A stretch of DNA of 64,000 nucleotides from positions 33,803 to 97,802 of the forward strand of contig JAEYYV010000417.1 of the NCBI GenBank assembly GCA_023428295.1, written 5' to 3'. Of this stretch, positions 1 through 10,658 are shown piece by piece; positions within the stretch are counted from its first letter, which is position 1, and each line of letters starts with the position of its first letter. The notes beneath the pieces were generated by a model. That model was given only the letters and a program-made list of their open reading frames with translations, was not told the DNA's origin and ran no database searches. This DNA comes from Pseudomonadota bacterium (GTDB lineage Bacteria; Myxococcota_A; Polyangia; Haliangiales; Haliangiaceae). The position numbers and the translations under genes are program-made.

Positions 1-149
1 GCGCAGCTGTCGACGCAAAGTCGGGAGAAGCCGCGACCGCCCTCAAGGCAGCGATCTCGGTGGTCGATAGCGCCGTGACGAAGGGCATCCTGAAGCGCCG
101 CACCGCTTCGCGGTATGTCTCTCGTCTACAGACCCGCGTCGCTCCCTGA
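1..149 (+). CDS. rpsT: 30S ribosomal protein S20, C-terminal part
   Basis: This is the last 48 codons of a gene cut by the window edge, read in frame from base 3 to a TGA stop at 147-149. The peptide ends KGILKRRTASRYVSRLQTRV, which matches the conserved end of S20 (KGxx-K/H-xxAARxKSRL). S20 binds 16S rRNA during assembly of the small ribosomal subunit. The start and most of the protein lie outside the window. A convergent regulator gene begins its stop codon only 12 bases downstream, and no clear terminator hairpin is visible between the two. Confidence 0.85.
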   Translation, partial: AAVDAKSGEAATALKAAISVVDSAVTKGILKRRTASRYVSRLQTRVAP

Positions 150-161
150 CGCGCGCGCGAT

Positions 162-1526
<1,365 letters not shown>

Positions 1527-1603
1527 CGGCGAAATCGTACACCCCAAGGTGGTGACATGGCTCCTGTGTCGTCGAGTTGTTCGACGTCTCTAATCACGTT
1601 ACC

Positions 1604-2344
1604 GTGATCTCAGTGCCGCGTTCGATCGGGGGAATCGCACTTGTTGCGTGTGCTGTCGTTTGCGCAGCCGCTACCGCGAACGCGCAGCCGAAGGTCGCTG
1701 CCGCCGACAAAGACTCCACGGCGAAGCCCGCGAAGCCGTCGGACGCACCGCTGCCGTCGTGTCTCGATCGATCGATCCGCGATCAGCTCGGCGAGCAACT
1801 GAAGCCGCGCGGCGTACAGAAGCGTGACTTCCGCAAGGACAACAAGCTCGTCCTCCTCGCACACGGCGGTCTGTACGGCGGCGACATGATGTCGTCGAGT
1901 TGGATCGCGGGTGGCTCGCTCGGCTACTGGTTCACCGAGGATCTCGGCATCGACGCGAGCTTCGATCTCGTCCCGCTCACGCTCGATCTCGACGCGCCGC
2001 TCGACAAGTTCTTCGGCGACAACCGCTTCACGCCGGGCATGTCGTACGTCGCGATGGGTCACTTCTTGTGGTCGCCGATCCACGCGAAGATGAAGATGGG
2101 CGGCGGCATCGTGCACGCGGACTTCATGGTGTTCGCGGGCGCGGGCCGACAGTTTCACGACGCCGTGCAAGGCATCGCGCTCGATGCCGGGATGGCGCTC
2201 GATCTGTTCGTCACGCGCGCGCTGACCATTCGCTTCGACCTCCGCGACCTCATGGCCGTGCAAGAAGCCGCCGGCGAGACTCGCTACACCAACAACCTCG
2301 TCGCGACCGTCGGGCTCGCGCTCTACATCCCGACTGGCCTATGA
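1604..2344 (+). CDS. outer-membrane beta-barrel protein 1 (GltA/B- or NfsA/B-like)
   Basis: About 246 residues. A signal peptide with a hydrophobic core (GIALVACAVVCAAATANA) is followed by a Lys/Pro/Asp-rich segment, a conserved CLDRSIRDQL stretch, and then alternating aromatic/hydrophobic strands typical of a small transmembrane barrel (GGSLGYWFTEDLGIDASF, FDLRDLM, ending in LALYIPTGL). The same layout is seen in the next gene, so the two are paralogues. In Myxococcus, paired barrels of this kind (GltA/GltB, NfsA/NfsB) are outer-membrane parts of the gliding and spore-coat complexes. The start is uncertain: GTG at 1604 or 1613, or TTG at 1577; none has a good ribosome-binding site. The stop overlaps the next ATG (ATGA). 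Confidence 0.82.
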   Translation: MISVPRSIGGIALVACAVVCAAATANAQPKVAAADKDSTAKPAKPSDAPLPSCLDRSIRDQLGEQLKPRGVQKRDFRKDNKLVLLAHGGLYGGDMMSSSWIAGGSLGYWFTEDLGIDASFDLVPLTLDLDAPLDKFFGDNRFTPGMSYVAMGHFLWSPIHAKMKMGGGIVHADFMVFAGAGRQFHDAVQGIALDAGMALDLFVTRALTIRFDLRDLMAVQEAAGETRYTNNLVATVGLALYIPTGL

Positions 2345-3087
2345 AGCGCATCGTCGTCATCGCATCGCTTCTGCTCTGCGCGACCGCCTTTGCCGACGAA
2401 GACGGCGATCGCCCGATCGACAAGGTGGCCGACCGCAAGAAGACCGTCGCGGCGAGCAGCGATGACCCGACCGAGAAGCCGCCGGGCTCCACCGCGATCT
2501 GCATCGATCAAGAGATCGCCGATCGCCTCGCGATCAAGCGCAAGCGCCGCGGCGCCGTGGATCGTCTGTTCGTCAAAGCGCGCCGCCATCAGATCACGGC
2601 GAACGGCGGCTACTACGCGAGCGACCTGCTCTCCGGCACGTACATCGTCGGCGGCTCGTACACGTATCACATGACCGACGAGACCGCGGTCGAGTTCGCC
2701 GGTTGGTACACGCACGCGAACGCGGACCTGATTCGCGCGATCGAGGACAAGCGAGGCGTGGTGCTCGCCGACACGTACGATCGCGTGCTCTTCGCCGAGT
2801 CCCTCCTCGTGTGGAGCCCGGTGTACGGCAAGCTGCGACTCGGCGGCTCCATCGTCCACTTCGACCTCCACGCGGATCTCGGAGTCGGCGTGGTGGATTC
2901 GAAGACCAGTCGAGGCGCCGCCGGTGTCCTCGGCTTTGGCATACGATTGTTCCTCGGTCAGGCGATCGCGTTCCGAGTCGATGCTCGCAACCGAACGTTC
3001 CGCCAGGAGCTCCTGGAAGAACGGTTCCTGGTCAACGACAGCGCGATCACCGCAGGCTTCTCTCTGTTTCTGCCGTTCAGCAATTGA
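2341..3087 (+). CDS. outer-membrane beta-barrel protein 2 (GltA/B- or NfsA/B-like)
   Basis: 248 residues. ATG at 2341 overlaps the preceding stop by 4 bp. A short signal peptide (IVVIASLLLCATAFA) precedes a charged segment, then ICIDQEIADRLAIKRKRRG, which parallels CLDRSIRDQL in the upstream paralogue, and then strand-like repeats (YYASDLLSGTYIVGGSYTYH, AVEFAGWYTH, SIVHFDLHADLGVGVVD, AFRVDARNRTF). It ends in AGFSLFLPFSN, consistent with a barrel inserted by BamA. Tandem barrels at the head of the cluster match the nfsA-nfsB and gltB-gltA arrangements. A 51-base gap separates it from the next gene, the only sizeable gap in the first eight genes of the block. Confidence 0.82.
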   Translation: MKRIVVIASLLLCATAFADEDGDRPIDKVADRKKTVAASSDDPTEKPPGSTAICIDQEIADRLAIKRKRRGAVDRLFVKARRHQITANGGYYASDLLSGTYIVGGSYTYHMTDETAVEFAGWYTHANADLIRAIEDKRGVVLADTYDRVLFAESLLVWSPVYGKLRLGGSIVHFDLHADLGVGVVDSKTSRGAAGVLGFGIRLFLGQAIAFRVDARNRTFRQELLEERFLVNDSAITAGFSLFLPFSN

Positions 3088-3138
3088 GACCGGGCGCTCA
3101 CCGCCCCGTCGGTTCAATACTCGTTTGGGGGATTCGCC

Positions 3139-4002
3139 ATGTCGATGTTGTCTCGCTCTGCTTCGCTTCGCCGGTGGTGTTTCGTCGCGATCGCGCTCGT
3201 CCCCGCGCTCGCGATCGCCGGTCCGAAGAAGAAGCCGAAGACCAAGGCCAAGGCGAAGAAGGCGGAGCCCGCGAAGGTCGACGAACCCGCGGAGCCGCCG
3301 ACGCCCGAGCCTGCACCGACCGCACCAGGCACCACGCCTGTTCCGGCCAACGCGAACCTCGCGCCATCGCCCAGTGGTGGCCAAGGTGGAGCTGGCACCG
3401 GAAGCGGTGCGGGTGGTGGAGCCGCGAATCCGACCACGGCAGCGAGCGAGGACGAGGCGCCGACCGACGAGCCCGCCGCGACCGGTGATGCGGACGTCGA
3501 CTCGCTTCGCCAGGAGTATCTGCAATTGCGCGACGAGCTGTTCAAGAGCCGCGCGCGCGCGAATACCGTCGCGAGCCAGCTCTATTCGACGCGCATCCAG
3601 ATCCGCCTGACGTACACGACCGCGCGCTACTACAACCCGGCCAAGGCGACGATCCGCCTCGACGGCGCGAGCGTGTATGAAGACGCGACGGGCGCGATCG
3701 CCAGCGACGATGGCATCCGCTTCGACGGGTACGTCGCGCCGGGCCGCCACCTCATCACGTTCCGCGTCGAGGCCACGGGCAAGGACGACGACTCGTTCAC
3801 GTCCGTCACCGAGTCGCAGATCGTCGTGAAGGCGGTCGCCGGCAAGGACCTCGTCGTCGCGGCGAAGGCCAAGGACGCTGGCGACATCTCGTACGAGTGG
3901 AAGAAGAGCGAGCATGGGTCGTACGGCTTGGGCATCGACGTCGCCGTGAAGACCGTCGCGCGCGCGGCCGATGCGGGCGGCGTGAAGGGTGGCAAGAAGT
4001 GA
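3139..4002 (+). CDS. exported Pro/Lys-rich periplasmic protein of the Glt/Nfs-like cluster
   Basis: 287 residues with a good ribosome-binding site (GGGGGA, about 8 bases before ATG). After a signal peptide ending around ALAIAG comes a low-complexity Lys/Pro/Ala linker (about 25-105) like those that cross the periplasm or peptidoglycan. A short helical segment (DVDSLRQEYLQLRDELFKSR, about 115-135) follows, then a beta-rich C-terminal domain (about 150-275; RFDGYVAPGRHLITFRVEA) that resembles an Ig- or PEGA-like fold. Similar myxobacterial proteins have been mislabelled dihydrolipoamide acetyltransferase because of the Pro/Ala linker; no lipoyl or acyltransferase motif is present. Role unknown; its place between the barrels and the TPR proteins suggests a structural link. 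Confidence 0.72.
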   Translation: MSMLSRSASLRRWCFVAIALVPALAIAGPKKKPKTKAKAKKAEPAKVDEPAEPPTPEPAPTAPGTTPVPANANLAPSPSGGQGGAGTGSGAGGGAANPTTAASEDEAPTDEPAATGDADVDSLRQEYLQLRDELFKSRARANTVASQLYSTRIQIRLTYTTARYYNPAKATIRLDGASVYEDATGAIASDDGIRFDGYVAPGRHLITFRVEATGKDDDSFTSVTESQIVVKAVAGKDLVVAAKAKDAGDISYEWKKSEHGSYGLGIDVAVKTVARAADAGGVKGGKK

Positions 4003-6026
4003 AGCGGCTGCACGCCGCCGCGCTCGTCGCGCTCGTCGCGCCCGTCGCCCTCTGGGGCTCCCCTGCCCTCGCGCAGGATCCGCCCACAGAAAACGCGAAG
4101 GCTGCGACCGCACCGAAAGGTGTCGACGATCCGCTGATCAAGTACTTCGAAGCGCTCGAAGCGACCAAGCTCGTCGACGTCGAGAGCGGCAACCTCGACA
4201 CGCTCAAGCGCGAGCTGCAGATCGCCGAGAACATGCTGCGCGACAAGACGTTCGTGAACGCCGCGGTCGCGCTGTACGCGATCGTGAAGTCGCCGCGCTA
4301 CAGCGCGTTCACCGACTTCGTGGAGTTCCAGAACGCCGAGTACGACCTCGCCGTCGCGCTCGCGCGTGCCGGCAGCTACGGCGCAGCGCTCGACACCATC
4401 GAGCAGATCCTCGCGCGCGGTCCGGGTGCGCCGTACTGGGGTCCCGCGCATCGCCGCGCCGTGGACATCGCGCTCGAGACGCGCGATCACGCGGGTGTCC
4501 TCGCGCGCATCGAGAGCGTGAAGACGAACGAGACGATTCCGGTCTCGGCCGCCGGCGAGCGGAGCTACTTGCGCGGCCGTGCCGCGTACGACGCGGGAAA
4601 GCTCGCCGACGCCGAGGGCGAGCTCGTGATGATCAGCAAGAAGAGCCGCTTGTACTCGTCGGCGATCTACTTGCGCGGCGTGATCAAGGCGCGCCGCGGC
4701 GAGTACGACTTGTCTGCGGAAGCGATGTGCGAAGTCGCGGCAACGCCCGACGACGACAAGTTCACCTTCGTCGTCGACGAGCGCTACTTCACGATCAAAG
4801 ATCTCGCGCGCCTCGGCCTCGGTCGTATCGCGCACGAGAACAGCGAGTACGACGACGCGTACTACCACTACTTCCAGATCCCCGACGACTCCGCGTACCT
4901 GCCCGACGCGCTGTTCGAAGCATCGTGGTCGATGTACCAGAAGCGCGAGCTCCCCACGGCGCGCGACCTCGTGAAGGAGTTCCTCGACACGTTCCCGTCG
5001 TCGCCAAACTGGCCCGAGGCATCGCTGCTCGCGGGCTACGTCGAGCTCGCGGACTGCAAGTTCAGCGATTCGCAGAAGTGGTACGACAACCTCGTCGCGA
5101 AGCTGCAGCCCATCGTCGACGAGATGGACAAGGCGCGTCGCGATCCATCGCTGCGCAAGCAACTGTTCTCGAAGGCCCTCACCCGCTATCGCGAGGTGAA
5201 ATACACGGGGCTCGAGGCGGGCAAGAAGGTCGGTACGCAGAAGCCGCAGACGCCGACGGAGGAAGTGCTCGCCCTGCTCCGTCTCGATCCGAAGTTCATC
5301 CGCCTGAACGACGCGATCGTCGGCATGACCGAGCTCGCGAACAACGCGCCCGCGGTGGTTCGCCAGTGGCAGAACCTCGGCAAGCAGGTCGGCGAGAAGA
5401 AGGTCGTGGCCATCTCGACCGGGGCGACGCTCGAGCAAGAGCAGCTCGCCGATGCGAACGCTCTGGTCGAGGATCTGCGCCGGCTGCAAGTGCGCATCGC
5501 GGAGTCGCAGAACGAGCTCCTTCGCCAGAAGCGCGAGGGCAACATCCCGGCGGACATCGCCGCCGAGGAACAGAAGCGGCTCGCGGGGCTCGCCGAGAAG
5601 AACAAGAAGGCGCTCGCGAGCGCGGTCGCCGCAGCAGACACCGCGGCCAAGGCGGTGACGACCGAGGCGTCGGCCGGCATTCGCCCGCTGCTCGAGCAGG
5701 ACCTCGGGGAAGCGCGGCGCCTCGACAAAGCCACGCACGCGCTCCTCGAGAAGCTCGAGCAAGCCGGCGACAAGCTCGCGCAGAGCGCGATCGAGCGTCT
5801 CTACAACGACACCCGCAAGGTGCTCGACAAAGCGAAGCTCGGAAAGATCGACGCCATCATCGGACAGAAGCGCAAGCTCGACATCGAGGTGCAAGACCTC
5901 GCCGCGGGCCGCTTCCCCGAGGAGCTGATCGGCAAGCTGTGGAACGCGAGCATGATCGCCGACGACGAGGAGTACTGGCCGTGGCAAGGCGAGTACTGGG
6001 CCGACGAGTACAAGGGGTGGCGATGA
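3999..6026 (+). CDS. periplasmic TPR-repeat protein (GltC/NfsC position)
   Basis: 675 residues starting at GTG 3999, which overlaps the upstream TGA (GTGA). A signal peptide (ALVALVAPVALWGSPALA) is followed by helical tetratricopeptide-like repeats (about 60-400; for example AEYDLAVALARAGSYGAALD and LARLGLGRIAHENSEYDDAY). The last third (about 420-640) is a long charged coiled coil containing ADANALVEDLRRLQVRIAES and KALASAVAAADTAAKAVTTE. The C-terminus is rich in acidic and Trp residues (EYWPWQGEYWADEYKGWR), probably a docking tail. TPR proteins in this position of the glt/nfs loci act as periplasmic scaffolds between inner and outer membranes; that role is inferred from family and order. 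Coupled by an ATGA overlap to the next TPR gene. Confidence 0.85.
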   Translation: MKRLHAAALVALVAPVALWGSPALAQDPPTENAKAATAPKGVDDPLIKYFEALEATKLVDVESGNLDTLKRELQIAENMLRDKTFVNAAVALYAIVKSPRYSAFTDFVEFQNAEYDLAVALARAGSYGAALDTIEQILARGPGAPYWGPAHRRAVDIALETRDHAGVLARIESVKTNETIPVSAAGERSYLRGRAAYDAGKLADAEGELVMISKKSRLYSSAIYLRGVIKARRGEYDLSAEAMCEVAATPDDDKFTFVVDERYFTIKDLARLGLGRIAHENSEYDDAYYHYFQIPDDSAYLPDALFEASWSMYQKRELPTARDLVKEFLDTFPSSPNWPEASLLAGYVELADCKFSDSQKWYDNLVAKLQPIVDEMDKARRDPSLRKQLFSKALTRYREVKYTGLEAGKKVGTQKPQTPTEEVLALLRLDPKFIRLNDAIVGMTELANNAPAVVRQWQNLGKQVGEKKVVAISTGATLEQEQLADANALVEDLRRLQVRIAESQNELLRQKREGNIPADIAAEEQKRLAGLAEKNKKALASAVAAADTAAKAVTTEASAGIRPLLEQDLGEARRLDKATHALLEKLEQAGDKLAQSAIERLYNDTRKVLDKAKLGKIDAIIGQKRKLDIEVQDLAAGRFPEELIGKLWNASMIADDEEYWPWQGEYWADEYKGWR

Positions 6027-9000
6027 AGACCGTCCGGCAGAGCCTTCTCCTTCTCGTTTTGGCACCGACGCTCGCGCTGGGCGACGCCGCGCCGATGAAG
6101 GACGTCACCTCGTCCACTTCGCGCGGCCCCACGTCCGAGTTGTACATCCGCAAGCGACCGCCCTCCCCCGAGGCGCCGGTCCTGAACGAAGAGCTGAAGA
6201 AGCTCCTGAGCTCCACCGAGAAGAAGCGCGACGAGAAGCGCCTCGAAGCGATCGGTCTCTTGCGCGGGTTCCTCGACAGCAAGCCGACGGGTGAAGCGCG
6301 CGCCGAGGGCATGTTCAAGCTCGCCGAGCTCTTGTGGGAAGAGGCACGGCGCGTGTTCCTCGTCCGCATGGAAGAGTTCGGTCGCGCCGTCGAGAAGTGC
6401 GCCAACACCAAGGTCGATTGCGTGCAGCCCAAGGAGCCGCGCATCGATCTCAAGGAGGCGGCCACCCTCTACCTCGAGCTGCACGACAAGTATCCGAGCT
6501 TCCGCCGCATGGATCTCGTGACGTACCTCATCGGCTTTGCGGCCAAGGAGGACGGCCGCGAGGACGAAGCGATGGGACGCTTCCAAGAGGTCATCGACAA
6601 GTACCCGGACAGCTCGCTGTTCGGTGACTCGTGGATGATGGTCGGCGAGCACTACTTCGCGAAGGGCGAATGGGTCCAGGCACGCGATGCGTACAAGCAT
6701 GTCGGCGAGACGGCCGCCACGGCGGACCTCGCGATGTTCAAGGTCGCGTGGTGCGAGTGGAAGCTCGGCAACAGCAACGAAGCGGCCAGGCAGTTCAAGA
6801 AGGTCCTCGATCGCGCCTACAAGCAGGAGCGCGAAGGCACGGAGGCGCAGAAGCGCAGAAGCGCCTCGCTCCGCGAAGAGGCACTCGAGTACCTCGTCGT
6901 CGTGTTCACCGAGGACCGATCCATCTCGCCGAAGGAAGTGTTCGACTTCCTCGTCTCGATCGATGGCGAGCAGTACTCGCGCGACGTCATGGTGAAGGTC
7001 GCGGAGAGCTACGCGGCGCAGGCCGAGTGGGACCGTTCGAGCGACGCGTATCGCTTCTTGATCCGCATGGATCCCGAGGCGCTGAAGTCTGCCGAGTTCC
7101 AGCGCTCCATCATCCAGAACTGGAACAGCGCACTCGACATCGAGCGCGCGCAAGAAGAGATCGGTGTTCTGCTCACGAACTTCGGTCCCAACACGGCGTG
7201 GGCCAAAGCGCAGCGCAACCGCGATGCGCTGCAGCGCTCGCTCGAGACCACCGAGGATCTCGTTCGCGTGACGGCGATGAACATGCACGCCGAAGCGCAG
7301 CGTCGCGACAAGACCGACAAGAAGGCCAACGTGAACCTCTACGGTCGCGCGGCCGCCGCCTACGAGCAGTACCTCGCGGCGTTCGGCGTGGGCAAAACCG
7401 CGACCGAGAAGTCGACGGAGATTCGCTACTACCGCGCCGACATCTTGTTCTTCAAGTTGGGCAAGACGGAGGAGGCCGGCGACGAATACCTCGCGGTCGG
7501 CAAGAGCGCGCCTGTCGGCAAGCTGCACAAGGAAGCGCTCTTGAACGCGATGGCCGCCTACGAGAAAGCGCGTCCCAAGCCCACGCCCGGGCAGAAAGCG
7601 CTGTTCCCCGTCGACAAGAAGTTCGGCGAAGCCATCGACCTGTACGCGACGCTGTTCCCCGCCGACAAAGCGCTCGTCGGCGTGATCTTCAAGAACGGGC
7701 AGATGTTCTACGACTACGGCGAGTACGACGAGGCGATCAAGCGCTTCGGCGTCATCGTCACGAAGTATCCCGACGATCCCAACGCGGGTCCCGCCGGCGA
7801 TCGCATCCTGTCGGCGCTCAACAAGGCCGAGGACTACGAGAACATCGAGAACTGGGCGCGCAAGCTGAAGAAGGCGAAGGCGTTCTCGGACAAGGAACAA
7901 CAAGCGCGCCTCGATCGCCTGATCGTCGAGTCGATCCAGAAGTCCGGTGACAAGTACGCCGAGGCCGGCAAGTACGAGCAAGCCGCGACGTTCTACCTGC
8001 GCATCCCTAAGGAGACGAAGGATCAGAAGATCGCGTCGCAAGCGCTGATGAACGGCGGCGTGATGTACGAGAAGGCCAAGCAGCCGGAGAAGGCGGCCGA
8101 GATCTATCTCGACATCGCCAACAAGTACGGCGACAAGAACCCCGAGATCGGCGAGAAGGCCGCGTTCACCGCCGCGCAGGTCTACGAGAAGGCCATCTTC
8201 TACGACAAGGCCGCGCACGCGTACGAGCTCGTGTGGACCAAGTTCCGCACGGGCTCTCGCTCGGCCGACGCGCTGTTCAACGCGGGCCTCTTGCGCCAGG
8301 CCCTCGGCCAGAACAAGGAAGCGATCGCGCACTACAAGGAGTACTCGCAGAAGTTCCGCGAGCGCAAAGACGCCCCCGATGTCGCGTTCAACATCGGCGT
8401 TGTCCTCGAGAACGCAGGCGACGAAGGTCCGGCGCACAAGGCGTACGAGGACTACGCTCGCGTGTATCGCTCGACGGGCAAGCGCGTCGTCGAGGCGTAC
8501 ACGCGCGCGGGGCGCATGTCGTTCAAGAACGGCAAGCTCAAGGATGCGCGGGAAGAGCTCGCGACCGCGCAGCGCGTGTACAAGGCGCTCTCGGGCGATC
8601 AGAAGAAGGCCGCGACGACGTGGGCCGCCGAGGCCCGCTACATCGAGGGCGAGCTCGTGTTCCGCGAGTACGAGAAGGTCACGCTCGACGTGAACCCCAA
8701 GCAACTCGAGAAGGCGCTCAAGCAGAAGAGCAAGCTGCTCGCGGATGCCGAGAAGGTCTACGCGTCGGTCGTCGACTATCAGGATCTCAAGTGGGCCACC
8801 GCCGCGCTGTTCCGCATCGGGCAGGTCTACGACGGCTTCGCCGAGTCACTCGTGAACGCGTCCACTCCCAAGGGCCTCTCGGAGGAGCAAGCGCAGGCGT
8901 ATCGCGACGCGCTCGACGCGTACGTCGTCGACATCCAGGACAAAGCGGTCCAGGCGTTCGGCGCTGCGTACCAGAAGGCGATCCAGATGCAGGTGTACGA

Positions 9001-9139
9001 CGAGTACACGGCGAAGATCCGTGAAGCGCTCGGCCGCCTCGCCGCCGACAAGTATCCACCCGAGCGCGAATCACGCAGCAAGGAGCGCATCGGCGACCGA
9101 CCACCAGTGCCCGCGTATCAAACGGAGGTGGTGCGATGA
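6023..9139 (+). CDS. large periplasmic TPR-repeat protein (GltD/AgmU- or NfsD-like)
   Basis: 1038 residues; ATG at 6023 overlaps the previous stop. A signal peptide (SLLLLVLAPTLALG) leads into many TPR units over most of the length, such as YLIGFAAKEDGREDEAMGRF, WMMVGEHYFAKGEWVQARDA, MFYDYGEYDEAIKRFGVIVT and AFNIGVVLENAGDEGPAHKA. The spacing of about 34-38 residues and the YxxxG/A-x-Y-x-A pattern resemble BamD/YbgF repeats. Its size and place just before a TPR lipoprotein fit GltD (AgmU) and NfsD, large periplasmic proteins of the Myxococcus gliding and spore-coat machines. It should act as a protein-interaction scaffold; no enzymatic motif is visible. The stop overlaps the next start (ATGA). 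Confidence 0.87.
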   Translation: MKTVRQSLLLLVLAPTLALGDAAPMKDVTSSTSRGPTSELYIRKRPPSPEAPVLNEELKKLLSSTEKKRDEKRLEAIGLLRGFLDSKPTGEARAEGMFKLAELLWEEARRVFLVRMEEFGRAVEKCANTKVDCVQPKEPRIDLKEAATLYLELHDKYPSFRRMDLVTYLIGFAAKEDGREDEAMGRFQEVIDKYPDSSLFGDSWMMVGEHYFAKGEWVQARDAYKHVGETAATADLAMFKVAWCEWKLGNSNEAARQFKKVLDRAYKQEREGTEAQKRRSASLREEALEYLVVVFTEDRSISPKEVFDFLVSIDGEQYSRDVMVKVAESYAAQAEWDRSSDAYRFLIRMDPEALKSAEFQRSIIQNWNSALDIERAQEEIGVLLTNFGPNTAWAKAQRNRDALQRSLETTEDLVRVTAMNMHAEAQRRDKTDKKANVNLYGRAAAAYEQYLAAFGVGKTATEKSTEIRYYRADILFFKLGKTEEAGDEYLAVGKSAPVGKLHKEALLNAMAAYEKARPKPTPGQKALFPVDKKFGEAIDLYATLFPADKALVGVIFKNGQMFYDYGEYDEAIKRFGVIVTKYPDDPNAGPAGDRILSALNKAEDYENIENWARKLKKAKAFSDKEQQARLDRLIVESIQKSGDKYAEAGKYEQAATFYLRIPKETKDQKIASQALMNGGVMYEKAKQPEKAAEIYLDIANKYGDKNPEIGEKAAFTAAQVYEKAIFYDKAAHAYELVWTKFRTGSRSADALFNAGLLRQALGQNKEAIAHYKEYSQKFRERKDAPDVAFNIGVVLENAGDEGPAHKAYEDYARVYRSTGKRVVEAYTRAGRMSFKNGKLKDAREELATAQRVYKALSGDQKKAATTWAAEARYIEGELVFREYEKVTLDVNPKQLEKALKQKSKLLADAEKVYASVVDYQDLKWATAALFRIGQVYDGFAESLVNASTPKGLSEEQAQAYRDALDAYVVDIQDKAVQAFGAAYQKAIQMQVYDEYTAKIREALGRLAADKYPPERESRSKERIGDRPPVPAYQTEVVR

Positions 9140-10284
9140 AGTCGCTGCTTCTCGTTGCCGCGCTCGCCACCGCGTGTGGCTCGTCGCCGAAGATCGCGCC
9201 CGGTGGAAAGCAGCCGAAGCCCAAGCTCGATCCGGTCAATCCCGCCGCGATGAAGCAGTTCGAGTCCGCGATGCGCGCGCTCCGTCTGGGCGGGCCCGAC
9301 GCGACCGACACGGCGAAGGGTCGTCTCAAGGAAGCACTCGAGAAGGACAGCAAGCTGTGGGAGGCGCACTACAACCTCGGCGTGATCGCATTTCGTGACG
9401 GCGAGGATCAGGCGGCAATCGAGTCGTTCGGTCGCGCTCTCGCGATCAACAAGAACGACGTGCAGACGCTGCTCGCGCGCGCCGAAGCGAATCGCCGCGC
9501 GGGTAACAAGAAGGACGCGCGCGCGGACTACGAAGCGGCGCTACGCGGGACCGACGAGGATGACCCGATCCGCCGCGATGCTGCCGCGCGCCTCGCATCG
9601 CTCTTGCGCGACTTCGGCGATTACGACGACGCGGTGAGCGTGTTGCGCGACACGGTCCGGCTCTCCGGCATCAACGCGCGGATCTACACCGAGCTCGGCC
9701 TCATCTACATCGCGCAGAAGCGGCCGGAGCTCGCGCAGCTCGTGCTCGTGAAGGCGCTCGAGCTCGACGAGGCTGACTTCAAAGCCAAGGAAGGCGGCAA
9801 GCGAGACGCCGCGATCTACAACGCGCTCGCACTCCTCGCGATGAAGCAAGGCAAGGCGCAGGAGGCGTTCCAGCGCTTCGAGCAAGCGGTGCAGATCGAC
9901 GAGAACTACGTCGACGCTCGGTACTCGAAGGCGTCCGTGCTCCTCGACGCGGGAGACTACGAGCGCGCGAAGACCGAGCTCGTGATCGTCGTGGACAAGC
10001 GTCCCGATGACTACGCGGCCCAGGTGTCGCTCGGCGTCGCGCAGCGCGGAATGAAGCAGTTCGCGGAAGCGAAGAAGACGTGGGACAAGGTGATCAAAGA
10101 GGCGCCGCGCCGGAGCACCGCGCGCGCAGATGCGATCTGGAACGTGTTCGTCCTCAAGCTAGACTTTCAGAACGATCTGGCTGGCGCGAAGTCGGAGCTG
10201 GAGCGTTATCTGCAAGAAGCACCTGGCAACCACGCCAAGCGGACTGCCGCCGACGAGAAACGGAAGGAGCTCAAAATCCCATGA
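9136..10284 (+). CDS. TPR lipoprotein (GltE/AglT- or NfsE-like)
   Basis: 382 residues with a strong ribosome-binding site (GGAGGTG at 9124-9130). A lipobox (ALATAC, Cys about 14) predicts a lipid-anchored protein. The mature part has about seven TPR units (LWEAHYNLGVIAFRDGEDQA; ARIYTELGLIYIAQKRPELAQ-type segments; VDARYSKASVLLDAGDYERA; YAAQVSLGVAQRGMKQFAEA). GltE/AglT and NfsE are TPR lipoproteins encoded directly downstream of the big TPR protein, as here. Residues after the lipid Cys are GSSPK, with no Asp at +2, which is compatible with transport to the outer membrane by the Lol system (LolD is encoded at 25356). The stop overlaps the next ATG. Confidence 0.88.
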   Translation: MKSLLLVAALATACGSSPKIAPGGKQPKPKLDPVNPAAMKQFESAMRALRLGGPDATDTAKGRLKEALEKDSKLWEAHYNLGVIAFRDGEDQAAIESFGRALAINKNDVQTLLARAEANRRAGNKKDARADYEAALRGTDEDDPIRRDAAARLASLLRDFGDYDDAVSVLRDTVRLSGINARIYTELGLIYIAQKRPELAQLVLVKALELDEADFKAKEGGKRDAAIYNALALLAMKQGKAQEAFQRFEQAVQIDENYVDARYSKASVLLDAGDYERAKTELVIVVDKRPDDYAAQVSLGVAQRGMKQFAEAKKTWDKVIKEAPRRSTARADAIWNVFVLKLDFQNDLAGAKSELERYLQEAPGNHAKRTAADEKRKELKIP

Positions 10285-10658
10285 TTGGATCGAGGTTCGG
10301 AGCCCCCTCGTGGGGGCGGCTGGCCGCAAGTGCGGCGATGGTGTGTGCTCTCGTCGTACCCGCCGTGGGTCAGCCCAGGAACAAGGGCCTCGACAAGGGC
10401 GACAAGGCGAACGCGCCCGCTCCTACCGCACCCGCCGATCCCACGTCGGACGCGAAGTCGGCAGCGGATGCCAAGGCTGCAAAGAGCGCGAAGCCGAAGA
10501 CCTATGACTTCACGGCGCTCGACCTGAATGGTCGGATGCGCTCGCCGCAGCTCTTGTACTTCCTCGAGCGCGCCAACGAAGAGCTCGAGCGCGCGAGCCT
10601 CGAGAAGCGCTCCTTCATTCCGCACATGGTGCGGTCGTTGGAGGAAGAGCAGCTGTGA
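10281..10658 (+). CDS. small exported protein (GltF/NfsF position)
   Basis: 125 residues, ATG at 10281 inside the preceding stop (ATGA). It has an N-terminal hydrophobic stretch (LAASAAMVCALVVPAVG), an Ala/Pro/Asp/Lys-rich linker (about 35-72), and a compact C-terminal block (about 74-125) with TYDFTALDLNGRMRSPQLLY followed by helical FLERANEELERASLEKRSF. It is followed by the GltG-like gene exactly as gltF precedes gltG and nfsF precedes nfsG. No enzymatic motif is seen. The conserved C-terminal block is probably the part that touches the inner-membrane partner (inference). The assignment rests on size, export signal and position, not on a recognised domain. Confidence 0.75.
   Translation: MIGSRFGAPSWGRLAASAAMVCALVVPAVGQPRNKGLDKGDKANAPAPTAPADPTSDAKSAADAKAAKSAKPKTYDFTALDLNGRMRSPQLLYFLERANEELERASLEKRSFIPHMVRSLEEEQL

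Noticed and set aside
1527..1620. A -24/-12 sigma-54 promoter ahead of the envelope cluster
   Set aside because: TGGCTC near 1559 is not followed by a TTGC-type -12 element at the correct distance.
3139..4002. Naming the product dihydrolipoamide acetyltransferase
   Set aside because: Only the Pro/Ala linker is similar; lipoyl and catalytic acyltransferase motifs are absent.
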